Both the position numbers and the translations under genes were made by a program. Shown one piece after another: positions 24,159 through 36,830 of a DNA stretch of 64,000 nucleotides. The stretch lies in contig CM040453.1 of NCBI GenBank assembly GCA_022749755.1, positions 580,102-644,101 on the forward strand. The letters run 5' to 3'. The number at the start of each line of letters is the position of its first letter. Within the stretch, counting starts at the first letter, position 1. The notes beneath the pieces are model-generated. The model ran no database searches and was not told the origin of the DNA. It saw only the letters and a program-made list of their open reading frames with translations. This DNA is from Azadirachta indica (Eukaryota; Streptophyta; Magnoliopsida; Sapindales; Meliaceae).

Positions 24159-25143
24159 ACAGTATGTTTCGACCTTTGCTCATGATTCTTATTCATTTTC
24201 ATCATAATATGAGAGCAGTTTTGGCTCCCCATTTTGCTTGGCTGCCCAACAATAGATTCTCGTAGGATTATGTATGTTTTGCTGGTGACCCAGACTGTTT
24301 TAGGAGATAAACTATTTTAAGCCGCTTTTATACTGACTTGGGAATATTTGAACAGATAAAAGTGGACCTAGCTTTTCACTGTTTAAAGCAAATTCTAGCT
24401 TGATCGAGAAATCTTGCCAGGGAAGGGTGATGAAAAGATCTTTATTTATTTTTGCAATATGTGCCTAGAAATTATCAAGAATTTCAGTGCAGCAATTTTG
24501 TGAGTGAGAAATTTTGGCAATTATGTTGTCAACACAGAACAAGTACATTGTTGAACTTATTCAGCAGTTCTGTGAATTAGCGAATTATGTATTTAATTAT
24601 TTATTTTTCTAATTTTCTTCATCTCTTGCAGTTTGCTTCATCATTGTGAGACAATGGTGTTTGTTTTCATTTTGGAATTAAAATATAATTTGCTCTTGTA
24701 ATGCAAAGGCAAGTGAAAGTAAAGCAAGGTCATTAAATTAAATCCAATACGTTCATTATTTTTTAGAATAGGGTATATAAAGAATATACAATTGGGACAT
24801 ATTTACATGTTATAAAATTAAATTTTGATTTTGAATGAGGGTATATACCGAAGGACGGACCATTAGTATTAAATTCACTGAGGTTGAGGTATCCTATTAT
24901 TTTTACTAAATTAATTGATAGAAAAAATAATATTGACAAAATGACAGGAAGTGGTAAAAGGAGTATTCGCCGGGAAACAATTACCTCAATAATAATTGAG
25001 GCTCAATTGTACATTTATGAGCTACCGGTACATATTTATATTTTTTGGCAACAAACGACGTCGTTCACTTCGTTCGAGACTCCAATTTTCGGCGTCAAAA
25101 CCCAGAACCCCTCACTAGCTCAGCTCCAGTAACAGCTTCTTCA
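24159..25143. other. Cyclin H 3' UTR and short intergenic region
   Basis: 3' UTR-like DNA followed by AT-rich spacer and the promoter/leader of the next small gene. No other gene is visible. Confidence 0.5.
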
Positions 25144-26319
25144 ATGGCGTACCCTGTCTCCATTAGCTTCTCGGCCCCTCTCCGCGCTGTGGAAAACTCA
25201 ATCAAGGTATGTTACTCTCCAAAACCCTAGTTTTATTTCTCCAATTTTATTTCAACAACCCGCTGTTTGGTTCCCCTGAAAAATGAAAAGCTCCACCATT
25301 GTCTTGTCTTTGTTATTGCCAAGCCTTTTTACATGGATAATTTCGTAAACTTAAATTCTTCTGCAACTATTTTTCAGCAAATTTACTGCGAAAAAACTGC
25401 CCTTGCTGGACTATCAAAGAAAAAAACTGCTAGAACAGGTTTTGCTCTTCAATTTTCTTGTTTTGCTTACTTTTGATGCTGATAATTTGTTAATAGACAA
25501 TAAAAAATTATTTATTTCTTTGATTTTTATTTTCGTTAATGCTCCCTACCATTGATCGCTAGTTCAATCTAGTTGTTCCATGGGTTCAATTCTCTTTCTA
25601 TGTTTCCAAACACTAGCTAAATTGTTTTGCAAAATGTTACTATTTTGAGGAGATGTGAACAAGTAATGTCAATGAGTTTGATACTAATTGAAGAAATTCA
25701 GATGGAATTAGCTGAATCCTGTCAAATTGAGGTCAGGGTGGAATGAATTATATAAAACCTCAAGTCTGAATTAATCATAGCATAAGCTTAGTTCATATTC
25801 CTTCCTATACTAATTGACTTCCATGCAACTACTAAACTGGGTCTAGGAAGTACAGAGACTTTCGAAGTTTGTTCATTTGCATAGGAAGGAATTTGTTTGA
25901 AGTCAATTGGGAGATTTAAAGATCAAACTTTTTGTTACACTAACTTTTATTTTAATGACTATCATGTGCACACACACATGCACAAACACAAATAGAAAGA
26001 GAAAGTGATCCTAGTTCTGGTGCTATGAATACAAAAGTGTATATGGACATACATGTGCTTGCTTCATAAATTGACAATATGAACTTTATTTGTAGGAACC
26101 AACTGTCTTGCTCACCACAGCTCAATAAGAGGCTTATTTTCTATGAATCTGAGCTGTCATCGTCATTTAACATCATCCTCAAAGCATTTAGGTGGAATTG
26201 TTTCTTGTTTGGATGTAAGTTCTTGTACTCATAACACAATAATAACTGGTTATTGGGTTGGACCAGATGTTGACGATGGTTGGGGTTTTGTAGAAGCTTT
26301 TATTAATCAAATTACTTAA
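25144..26319 (+). CDS. Small conserved-looking protein, possibly organelle-targeted; function unknown
   Basis: Three exons (25144-25206, 25378-25438, 26096-26319) join in frame to 115 residues with GT-AG introns. The N-terminus (MAYPVSISFSAPLRAVENSIK) is rich in Ser, Ala and basic residues with few acidic ones, as in plastid or mitochondrial transit peptides. The C-terminus is acidic and Trp/Gly-rich (ITGYWVGPDVDDGWGFVEAF), clearly protein-like. I do not recognise the family with certainty. A consensus donor (GTAAGT at 26214) lies inside the last exon, so an isoform lacking the acidic tail is possible. The gene follows cyclin H on the same strand. Confidence 0.65.
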
Positions 26320-29298
26320 TTTTCTGAAAGACTTGTGAATGGCTTGCATTGTTTCCTTTACTTGCCTTTGCTAGATGGATGATGAGCAATGACCCAAATA
26401 CACTTGTGTTATATAGGAAGTAAACCAAGTCTGATATCATTGGATGGAAAAGTTTAGGTGGATAGTGTGCATTTGGCTAAACGCACTTCTGGATATTTTG
26501 GTTTAAATAATTTATTGACTATCAGAAAGACAGTGCTCTGGCCTTCACTAATATTTCTCTTGAAATTCTCTTTGTTCACTATGTCATGTTATTGATTCCT
26601 GAAACTATTATTACATTAAATTTCAGCCTGTAAAAGATATAGAAAAAACTAATTATAATTAGTTTTTTGAACAAATTCGAGCATAAGTATTGTTTACATA
26701 CTTGAAACAAATTGCATGAATGAAAAGTAAACTTTAGAAAGAAGAAGAAAATTAGTATTATTTTTCAAATGGCAATCAATTTCTGAATAATTCAAAAGAT
26801 CATAACTAAGCTTATGCTTTATAAAATTGGATGATATTACGACGTTCATATTTAACTTAATTCAAACTCCAACTTCACCGCATCAATTATTTATAGCCAA
26901 ATTAATATAATTAAATATCTTCTGATTTGTGGTAAACAATGTTTCCATTGAGTGTCAAACTACTGAATAGCTCCTCTATTTCTGTTATTTCTATTTTGCC
27001 ACACAACATAGCTTGAAAATGCTGTCATATAGAAAACTTAATTGCGGTAATTATGCTGGAAGTGTTTCTTGTTCAAACCAAAATCAAGTGCTACTGCGTC
27101 AGGCTCCTCCTGAGATATTTTGGGCACAGGGAGAAAGATATTTTCCACTTTGTGCTTCTTACGTGAAGATCCATCACATTGCTTGTTGTGCATGAAGCAA
27201 TATGTATCTAAATGATACACGCGGATACACATACACAAGCGCGCACTTGCACACTCCCACGAACACATGCAAGTGAGTGATTGCATATCGTTGGTCTGCT
27301 TCGATATGAATCAACTTGCTTCGTGGACCATTAGCTTTAGGTGTCAAATTATTTTAAGAAGATCAAAGCAGCTTTTGAAATGTGTATTAGGGCACATTGC
27401 GGTTTGCAACAGTGTTGCACTTGCTTACAGTGACTGCTGCAGCTCACATGGATAACCCATGATCCTCTGGCATTCTGTCCTTGAGAATGGGTGCACCAAA
27501 TGTTGTAAAATACCAGTTTCCGAAGCATCGGTTGGTGATCGCTGACAATTAATGTGGTGTGAGCAGATTATGAAGTTCGATGCCATGATTCCATGGTCGG
27601 AGCCCATGGAAACAACATTCATTCCGAAGACATTGTACCAGGAAAAACCATCACACAGTTTTTCTCACTGATACCCTTACAACCAGTTTCTTGAGGTTTT
27701 CGAAATTGTACTTTTAAAGGAAACCATCTCATCTCCCTGCATTAATGGGTATGGCTTGGTTCAAAACTTTTAAATGTAATCAGCTTTTGTCTCTCACATT
27801 GTCTCATTTTCTGTATCTTTTCTCTTCTTTTATGGGAAAGCATATTTAGTGGGAACTTCTTCCATACCTCTTTGTATCAAATGCAGCTTAGCATTCATCA
27901 ATTCAGAATATAGAGAGAAAGAACATAAGATAGTTGAGAAGTGGTCCCTCCAAGTGCTCACAGAAACCCTAGGTTGCATCTTGATACCTTATGTCTGACA
28001 GAATTTTTTAATTCTATTTTTTGTTTTTTAGGTTTTTACCAATCATCTCTTTTTATGGAAAGATTAGCCAATCCTTTTGCTTGTATTAAACTAAAAGCAT
28101 GCCTAAAGATTTGAATTGGTCTTTCACGATTAATCATGTTTTGTGGTCCCAAATTCTAGGGTTTTGGAAAGCCCTAAATCAAGTACATATTCAACCTCTA
28201 GCTTATCTTGACTATTTCTTGTTTCTTTTTTTGCATACTGTCTGGTTAAACAGTGACTTGTTGTCTGCAACTAAACATTAAATTTTATGTGCAAAATCCT
28301 GAAAAGATCAAATGAATGAGTTATTGCCTGGGGGAGTCTTATTTGCATGAAATGAGATTGATGTGATTGATGAACTGAACCATATTTATGTGAACTTTAT
28401 TCTCTTTACTTCATTTTCTTATTTACCCTTTCAATATTTGACAGTTTTCATTTTCTTCGTTCCCCTTCAATATTTGAGAGAATTTTCTTGTTTTTCATAA
28501 ATTGTGTTAGATTCGTATAACTGAATGAGTTGATGTGTTCATATATGCTTTTAGACGAATGAATTCTTCATTACTTCCGGAGAGAGAATTGATTGAAAGT
28601 TGGAAAATTGTTGCAAAAAAGCAGGTACAAGCTACAGGGAATTGTTGAACACTAGATCACAGTCAATCAAAAACTTATTTTGATTGCGGAAGACAATATA
28701 TTCTTTGGAAAATGTTATGGTTCTCATTAACACCACATGATGAACTGTGCGAGAGCTGAAGAACTTGAAATTAAGAATATTCAGTTTCCTCTTGAATTAG
28801 ACTTTGACAAGTATCATACAAAGATATTGATTGCTTTTCATGGGAAAATGAACTACTCCATAAACAGACTGAAAAGAAGAGAGATTCTCAATCAAAGGAT
28901 AGGACATTCCATGTTCATAGAAAAGTAGAAGTTAAGCAAGTGAACTTCTTGTAGATTAAATTTATACATGAACTTTGATTCCCAAAATCACAAACCAGCA
29001 ATAATTAAACACTATTTCAAGTACAAAACATACAACTAGAAATCAGGTGAGTAATTTACAAGATTTACTCTCCTCCAAGTCCAACCGAAGAAAAAGGGGA
29101 AAGTAGAAGGAAATCCAAAGGAGAGAATAGCCATAGTAAGTTACCTTAAATTTCAATCAGTGGCTGTAATTCCGCGTCTTGCCCTGTTAATACCCTAGAG
29201 AAAATTGAAGAAACTTTTACGGTTACAAGTGACCCATTTGCCATCATCGTTGTTGTCGTCATCACGGCCACGAATAACCAGAAACAAGGTTGTGTTGT
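26320..29298. other. Intergenic region without a supported gene
   Basis: About 3 kb of moderately AT-rich DNA. Short frames (for example near 27013-27195 and 28737-28928) show no recognisable motif or splice partner. The last 250 bp are likely the 3' UTR of the NF-YB gene. A non-coding transcript or downstream exon of the preceding small gene cannot be excluded. Confidence 0.45.
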
Positions 29299-29751
29299 TC
29301 AAGATAGCTTTGTAATAGAGTTTTTTCCCTTGTCAACAGTTCTCAACTCTGATGGAGCACTGCTTGAAGTGTCATCATTTTGCTGCCTTGAAGTTTCTTC
29401 TTCTTCGTCAGGTTTGTACTCTTGGTTGCTGCTTGTAACTTTGGTTTGGTTATTAGCTTTCTCTCTTTCAGCTTCTCTATATTTATGCAAGTATCTAACT
29501 ATAGCTTCAGCATAATTATCAAACCCTAGAGTACTGAGAGCCCAACAGATGTCATCTCCATTGACTGTCTTACGATTCTCCTTGTGACACTTGTCAGATG
29601 CTTCACCAGTTACAAAACTTATAAACTCTGTTGCACATTCTTGCATTGTTTGTTTTGCTTCTTTGGAAATCTTTGCACTTGGTGGCAGGATTTGCTTCAT
29701 TATCCTACCCACGTTGGCAATTGGCAATAGCTTTTCTTGCTCATCAACCAT
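29299..29751 (-). CDS. NF-YB5: NF-YB5-like CCAAT-box transcription factor subunit
   Basis: A single exon of 150 residues. NF-YB pairs with NF-YC through a histone fold and, with NF-YA, binds CCAAT boxes in the nucleus. The core runs from [16 protein letters not shown] (residues 7-22) through [18 protein letters not shown] and the [20 protein letters not shown] segment to about residue 98. A hydrophilic, acidic tail ([15 protein letters not shown]) follows. The short N-terminus MVDEQEK and the [20 protein letters not shown] ending match the NF-YB4/5 subgroup. The frame stays open upstream to 29889. I chose the Met at 29751 because a TATA-like element lies inside that extension (about 29844-29850) and the extra residues are low-complexity. 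The Cys before Trp in DDICW is unusual. Confidence 0.92.
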   Translation of the reverse strand: MVDEQEKLLPIANVGRIMKQILPPSAKISKEAKQTMQECATEFISFVTGEASDKCHKENRKTVNGDDICWALSTLGFDNYAEAIVRYLHKYREAEREKANNQTKVTSSNQEYKPDEEEETSRQQNDDTSSSAPSELRTVDKGKNSITKLS

Positions 29752-29843
29752 ATTTTCTATATTTTTCGATCGAACAACTATTTGATTGATCTTTTGAAAC
29801 ACAGGCACGTTGCTTTTCACTCTGCAAACTTGCTTTCTATATA

Positions 29844-29850
29844 CTATATA
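29844..29850 (-). promoter_or_regulatory. TATA-like element of the NF-YB gene
   Basis: TATATAG on the minus strand, about 95 bp upstream of the chosen start codon. It supports that start over the longer open frame. Confidence 0.4.
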
Positions 29851-29851
29851 G

Positions 29852-32800
29852 ATGGGTCCATGTGGGTGTATATGTATATGCACATACATGTTGATGCCTG
29901 CATGCCATCATACATAAATGCCATGCAACACAATATGGACATACATACACACATTATATATACCTTGTGTATCATCATACAATAAGATATCGCCAGCAGG
30001 TGGGATTCTTTATGTTATAGTTAACATTTGATCTAAAAGTTTAAGCTATATCAGCTAAGGATCTAACATAATTAGTATTTAAGATTTAATAATATAGATG
30101 CAAGTATTTTAATTTGATGATATATAACTCACACAATTCTTATTTATAAAGATTTATTTCTCAATTATTTCTTAGTATATATAAACTTATTGAGTCTCAT
30201 GCCAAGCAAAGAAACCTGCAATTCAGAATCAATATGACTGTAACTAAGTTACATGTAATGCAGAGCGTGCTGAAGGTCTAATTCACATTTTGTAAAATAA
30301 GATTGCCCACTGGATAACTAACAGCATAAATTTATTGATATGCAGCTGGAAAGCCTGCATGACCAAATTTTCCAAGTAATATTCCAGCAGCAAATCAAGT
30401 TCTTGAGTGAAAGTGAAGAAGAAACCTATCAGCTAACAGTCTAGCTAACTCTCATTCACTTTACAAATTCAACCATCACCACCTAGATTTTGGGAATATA
30501 TAATTTAGGGGAAAAAGAATTAAAGCTTAAAGGTGTTCATGAATAATGGTCCCCTACCACTCAAATCTTTCTTTAACCATATAATCTGTAAACTTTTATG
30601 CTTAGATTATATTAAAACTTAACTTGATTTATTCTCTGTACTATTCAAAATGAGTGGATGATATTAGTGCACGTTTGCAAGATTAGTGATTAATCTAACC
30701 CCAGCATTACCAAAAAGAGCTGATTATCAACGCAGTTTAGTGCTTGATTACTTCATGTATAGGTTAGTTTTTAGGTCTGTTGATTCCCCCAATTGGCGGC
30801 AAAAGCTTGCATTTTCTCCTATGAATTTCAATCTCCAGTTAGGTAAAATTCCGGTGAAGCTTATAAATCTATGCGGATATGATGATCTAACAATGAAACG
30901 ATTGCCTCTACCATCAGTGAACTTTGACTAAACTTACGTGTTGCCATATGTTAGTCTTTGTTGCCATTGCTTTTATTTGCTTGTTGCCGGAAAACAATTC
31001 CACTGCTACTACATTCTCACTTTGTAATTCATGGTTGCATTTTGTTATTCAAAGAAATTAAAAGTATATGCAAGGGAATCATGGTTAGATCCTTTTAAAG
31101 CAACTTGTTTAGTGAAATGAAATGATTTAAGAATTATTTGTGCACTTGTATGCTAAGTTTTGGTATAAAACGTGGCTGCATTGTTTATATAAATTAATAT
31201 CAAAGATTAGTAATGGTGGGGTTAACAAAATATATATAGGGCTTTTCGTACAATCTTTGAGCAATATCTAGTACGGATAATTAACAGCCATTCAATTGAA
31301 ATTACTGTTTGATATTCTTGTTCTTTGTTTTTTTTCAATTTATTTGTTTATATCACCATCATCATATTTAATGACTTACTAAATATAGAAGGGGTAAGCC
31401 AAAGGAAGTAGCTTTAATTTCTTGATGTATTTAGTGGTTTCAGCTTGTTACACTTGCGTATTCATTTATTTTATAATTTTGTAGAGATATATACTTGTTC
31501 TCATATCTTTGATTAAGGTTATTCATTATTTCATTAAGGAATATTGATGAAGATTGAATTTTCTCATCTTTTTGTACTTAATAGAGATTCTAAATACTAT
31601 TTGAAGAGTCTGCCTGTCAAGAAGAGAGGTCTAACACGCCATATAAGTGAAAACGATGTTGACAACATCAAAAAGTAAAAACTTTAAAATAATCTTGTCC
31701 TCAATTAACCTTAATATCTACTTTGTTATTAGCAAGAGATTACAAATATCCCAAAACTAATGTTCATTTTCTAGGGGATTATGAGTTTGTACAATTTGGA
31801 GAATTAAGTCATTTCTCTGTCCTGGAGCTCTTTTCATTTTTTTTTTCCCAAACAAACTAATTAATTAGGCTTTTCAAGTATACCTTAATTAAGATCAATG
31901 GACAGATAAAAGAGCAGAAATGAATCAAATCATGCCAGAAGGAAAACATTTTGCTTCAGCAGTATGCCGTTTCTATACACTGAAGTTTCTATAGAGTAAA
32001 AAATGACAAAGATAAAAGAAGATTGCTATTCTGAAAGTAATTCACTCTTGTAGAAAGAAAACATTATATTCTTGTAGGTCTAAATATTTTTTTGGAATAG
32101 GATTGGTGCTTTAATTGATTTCTTTAATAGTATGAAGTTGGCTAATTATCTGGTAACCTAGCTGAATGAAAAGGTAGGTACGCTTCAGGAAAGTATTATA
32201 TATTTTAAAGCTTTTTCTATTAACCCATCTAGGGTTTTGCAAAGTTTATGAGCAAAGGTAGCTAGCTAGGGTTTTCAATACTGAAATTTGCTCTCTAAAC
32301 AGCATTAAACAATGTGATAAGAGTACCACATCCAAAAGGGATTCTGAAAAAACCAAGGTGATTTGAAGAACTGGGGAAAATTTCAAAACCCATTAGTGAT
32401 AGATACCCTCAACTTAATTTGTTTATAGCTAAAATAATATTCCTTCCCTTGATCATCACTTTTTTTGCCTACTCAGATGGGTATTTGTTATCATATATCT
32501 GGTTTCACATTTGAAAGTTTCTTGTTGCTTAAAAAGAAAAATTTTGCCTTTCTTTCTTTTTCCTATTGCTAGGGTTCCATACTTTGCTTTTAATTCCCTT
32601 TTATATATACATGGCTGGAAGGTTGCTTTCCGCAACAAGAGTTGAAGATTAATTAATGATAACCCTAGAAATATTTACCCGACAAAGGGCATTTGAAACT
32701 TCATACTTATCGAGGAATTCATCTTTTTCTGTTAAAGATATTATGTATGTACTTATGATTAATTGTAAACACAGAACTTTCAGGTTTCAGCGCTGCTCGC

Positions 32801-33279
32801 TAATCAACGGGGAACGTGCAGTATTGCTTCATCTTCTTTTACGTGAACGACTCGTCGTATAATTTTATTTCCGGCGGAAATCTTGTCAGCCACCATTAAA
32901 TTAATCAGAAGAGACAGATATTAATATTAGGCATTTATGCAAGAAAAACGACTCGTCGTTCTATTATAACTTGTAGCATGGAAGCAAACAAAATGTTCAA
33001 TCAAATAGGGACATTATCGCCCTACGGCGTTATCACAGAACAATACAGAATCGTAAGAAATGTTGTTTCGGGCATCTAGCAGTGAAAGGGTCCGCCATTC
33101 ACAGTGTTGTACTGAAAATTTTCAATTGTCAGTTTACAAAAGCAGATATTACACTTTAAGCAGAAACTTACCCAGTATTACAGAATTGATTGATTTTCTG
33201 AACAAGTATATCAGTAACTTATGTTTGATAATTTTAGAAACCAAAATAAAAAATGGAAACAACATACTATATTTGATGA
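29852..33279. other. Intergenic region without a supported gene
   Basis: The promoter side of the NF-YB gene followed by about 3 kb of AT-rich DNA with no protein-like frame, no clear repeat element and no RNA gene that I can support. The last 250-300 bp before 33280 probably contain the methyltransferase 3' UTR. Confidence 0.45.
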
Positions 33280-34683
33280 TCATATAGCTCTTGGAGGTTT
33301 CTCCAACAATGCAGAAAGATAAACCTCGTCCTTTGATTTAGGTGAAATAGCCCATTTGTGTTTCTTGTATCTGAACTGCAGAAACATGTACATGTAGTCA
33401 TCCAAATCCTTTCTATTACAAAAGAATCTGTCAATCCATAGCAATCCTCCTGGCCTTAATACCCGGTCCCAATCAAACAGGATAAAATCCATTAGCAACA
33501 AGTCTAACCATCCATCCATAAACCCAGTTGTATGAATCAAGTCCATCGTGTTGTCAAAAAATGGAAGGCGTTGATTCAATGTCACATACAGAGGAATCAA
33601 ACCTCTTAGTGCAATCATCTCACTGAATGGGGCGCCAAGGTTTAAAGCAGTTGAGACAATTGTAACATTTTTTTCTCTCATTCTACCAGCAAATGTTCCA
33701 GTACCAACACCGAAGTCCAGACCAATCCTTATTTCCCCGGGCTTGATTGCTAAAACATCATTGATAAGGAAATCCACAGGGAGTGAGTTATTAGCAACCC
33801 ATTTATGCTTTTCTTTATCCATCTCAAAACACCCGGTACACTTTGAATAACCCCTTTTAGGATTCTTGCTTGATAAACACTCAAAGTTCCTGCACTGATA
33901 ATTGCTCCACCTTACATTTCTACCATCTGGCAATTTCCACAGAGATTCATTGATAGGATATGGTTTCTGGGAGACCTTGGAAGCCCTTGTTAAGCACCGT
34001 CTTCGAGGCAAAGGATCACACCCATTAAGCATGAGCTTCTGCGCAAGGTTCCAATCATCTTTACAGTAAGAGCCAATGTCATATTCCATGTACTCTTCCA
34101 ACTCTTTCTTCATCAAAACACACGCATGCCCTATAGTGTTGTGTATCTTCTCCGTTCCATATATATTAACCTTCCCAACTCTGTTCTCTTTTGGGGTAAT
34201 ATACTTCCGAATCTCCTCTATCACAAAAGCATTAATCAAAGGATCCTCTTTCATTGTTGAGTTTCCGTTTCCTTCATTCTTAGGTAAGCGAATCTGTCGA
34301 AGAGCAATGTGAGCACTATAAAGAGGCCTAATCACTTCAGCCTCCAAAAACTTCTTGTACTCCAATCTTGTAATAGGCTTACCCATAGCATCTTTATCTT
34401 TCTCCAATTGTTCGACAGCTTTTTCGAGCTTTTCCTGCAGGCTTTCCATCTTATTTAGCACTTCCCCAACTCTGTCTGACAATGCTTTAATATCAAAGTC
34501 ATCATATACATCCTTTACACCATAAAAAAGGCGGCATATGTCTTCATTGTGCATGAAAAATCCGGCAGAGTAAAACCTAAAGAGACTTGAAATGCTTACA
34601 ATTACAACAAGTCCTCCTAGCAAAATCTGTAGCCAAGCCATTACTCTTGACAATCTGCATTTTGGAAAGCATGATCTCCTCAT
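33280..34683 (-). CDS. Membrane-anchored SAM-dependent methyltransferase-like protein (At1g29790/At3g05390 type)
   Basis: An intronless 467-residue frame. A basic N-terminus (MRRSCFPKCRLSR) precedes a transmembrane helix at about residues 15-36, the pattern of a type II Golgi or endomembrane protein. A likely coiled coil (VGEVLNKMESLQEKLEKAVEQ) lies near residues 67-95. A Cys-rich middle precedes the Rossmann-fold methyltransferase domain, whose SAM motif I reads LDFGVGTGTF (322-331). Further signatures are LPFFDNTMDLIH and DRVLRPGGLLWIDRFF. Family members are annotated as putative methyltransferases and are thought to act on cell-wall polysaccharides, but the substrate is unknown. A probable leader intron spans 34765-35065 in the 5' UTR. 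Confidence 0.9.
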   Translation of the reverse strand: MRRSCFPKCRLSRVMAWLQILLGGLVVIVSISSLFRFYSAGFFMHNEDICRLFYGVKDVYDDFDIKALSDRVGEVLNKMESLQEKLEKAVEQLEKDKDAMGKPITRLEYKKFLEAEVIRPLYSAHIALRQIRLPKNEGNGNSTMKEDPLINAFVIEEIRKYITPKENRVGKVNIYGTEKIHNTIGHACVLMKKELEEYMEYDIGSYCKDDWNLAQKLMLNGCDPLPRRRCLTRASKVSQKPYPINESLWKLPDGRNVRWSNYQCRNFECLSSKNPKRGYSKCTGCFEMDKEKHKWVANNSLPVDFLINDVLAIKPGEIRIGLDFGVGTGTFAGRMREKNVTIVSTALNLGAPFSEMIALRGLIPLYVTLNQRLPFFDNTMDLIHTTGFMDGWLDLLLMDFILFDWDRVLRPGGLLWIDRFFCNRKDLDDYMYMFLQFRYKKHKWAISPKSKDEVYLSALLEKPPRAI

Positions 34684-36600
34684 TCCTTAATTATCTAATT
34701 ATGATCTAAAAACTTCTTCCTTTCACCAGATCACTATACTTCTTTTTTCCCTCAGAATTTCAACCTGTCAAAGTACAATTTAAAAAATGAAAATTACATA
34801 ACAAGCTGAATTCTGTAATCAAAATTCATTATATCCATATCACGTGGAAGAAAATACACAAATCAATAATGCTTAGGTTAGGCTCAAAACTAATTTGCTA
34901 ATATAAGATTAATTATCCAAACAAGTGATTCAAATTTCGACCATTTTCTAATATTTTCTCATTAACCAAACGGACGGGGAACAAAGCTGAAGACCAAAAA
35001 ACTATGAACTTCATGAAAGTATTTAAAAAGAAAAAATAAAAGTCATACTCGAAACTGAAACATACCCAGATGAGAATCTGTGGAAACAAGTGCAAAAATA
35101 AATCCGAATCGCTCTTCCATTACAGATTCAATGGCCTTTAATCAAATTCTGTCACCTCCAAAACCTTAAAATTCCTCATTCGTTTCACTTGAACTTCAAA
35201 AATTTACTCCGTATTTCACTCAAATCCAGCTTGTACAGTTCACGAAGGAGCTTTGGAGCTGGAACATCGTAAAGCTTAAGTTTTAGTTATCCCTGAACTG
35301 AGTAAAGTTTATGTGAATAAGCAACGAACTTGCTTGTTCATCAAGTGGCTTTGAAAATGCACGAATCTCGTGAAGAACGCCTAGAGAAGATCAAATAATT
35401 AAAATAACTAATCATTATTTTAATATATTTTATTGAATCGTTGACTGTTTAAGTTATGCGTCTGCCTGTTTGTGAAAACGACTCCGTTGGTTTTGCGGCA
35501 ATGGCGACTCTGCGGCAGCTTCGACCGTTAAAGCTGGCTTTCCTTAATTTATTATATAGAAAAACATGCGGACGACATGTCGATTATAGTATCACATGTT
35601 TCACGACTTGCCGGTTAAGTAGATCTTTTTAAGACAGTATAAAATTGAAAGTTTGACCTTTTAACTACATAAATTTATCCCTTTACTTTCTAAATTGTGA
35701 TTAATGTTGCTATCATTATAATAACACTTGTATAATTCCTTTGAAGTTTAAGCACTGTAATGTATCATTTAATTTACGACAAATTATTGTCATATAAAAT
35801 TATTAATTATTAAATTAGTGTTTATTTTTTAACATATGCACCTTTAACTAGCATATATATTAAAATTAAGTTCAATCACAAAACAATCAATTTATAATTT
35901 GGACGAAAACCTTTTCTTAATTTAGAAAAAATTTATTCTAATAAAATGTTGAAAATTCAGAAAGAAAGAAAGCAAACATTTTTTCGTTACGTTATTAGAC
36001 AATATAGTGAGAATTTAAAAAGAAAAAATAAATAAACACTTCATCACTACTCATTAGGATATTAATGGATGGCTTACAAAATAATCAACTTTGAAAATAT
36101 AATTTTGTTTTCAATATTTCTACCGAAAATCAGACGAAGAAAACAAGAACGAAATGGCTCGGCTTGCTTAGACTTTCAGTATTGGGCCGAGTAGAGCTCA
36201 CAACATCTATGTCCGTGTACCAACCACATTTCTCAGGTCTCTTTTTTTTTTTTTTTAATTAGAAAGTTAAAAATAAATTCTCATTTCATTTTATATTATT
36301 AGTGATATTAGATAGATGTAACTATTATTATGTCTTGCAAATTTAAACAACATTTTGTTTAAATGCAATATCAAATAAAAAAGATATCATCATTGGTGCA
36401 AATATTTTTCAATATCAAATACATTATACATTTTCAAATAATAATATATACTAGTTAATAATTTAAAAAAGTTAAAATTAAAAATGTGTATCCAATATTA
36501 TAGATTCATAATATCATAAGAATTAATTGTTATGAAAAAAAATTAAATAAAATTTTGCGTCATCCATCAAATTTTGATAAAATATGATTGTTAAGAATAA
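34684..36600. other. 5' leader, promoter and AT-rich intergenic DNA
   Basis: Contains the methyltransferase 5' UTR with a plausible GT-AG leader intron (35065 down to 34765), its promoter, and then very AT-rich DNA with a T-run at 36240-36255. No further gene is seen. Confidence 0.45.
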
Positions 36601-36830
36601 AGGAGAATGCCTATTACCTCTATTTTTTTAATTAATACCTCATTATCTATTATATTTTTTTTAATATTTCATCGTCTTCTTAATTTTTTTTTTTTTAATT
36701 TTATCCTTTAGTTTAATTATTTTATAAAAATAATAAAATCAAAAATATTTAAAATAAAAATTAAAATTTAAAAGATAATAGAATATTAACTCAAAAAATA
36801 TAGAGTAATATACATTCTCTTTAAGAATAA
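36591..36830. mobile_element. Mutator-like MITE with 10-bp target-site duplication
   Basis: The 220-bp element occupies 36601-36820. It is flanked on both sides by the identical 10-mer TTAAGAATAA (36591-36600 and 36821-36830), a target-site duplication of the length made by Mutator-like transposases. The termini are inverted repeats of about 30 bp (AGGAGAATGCCTATTACC inward from the left; AGAGAATGTATATTAC inward from the right) with several mismatches. The interior is pure AT-rich filler with no coding capacity, so it is a non-autonomous copy. Confidence 0.75.

Noticed and set aside
25575..25600. T-loop-like GGTTCAATTCT word, considered as part of a tRNA gene
   Set aside because: No matching acceptor, D or anticodon stems could be folded around it.
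27013..27286. Overlapping 60-82 residue frames near 27.0-27.3 kb
   Set aside because: No motif, splice partner or codon pattern supports them; a CA-rich stretch generates the apparent frame on the minus strand.
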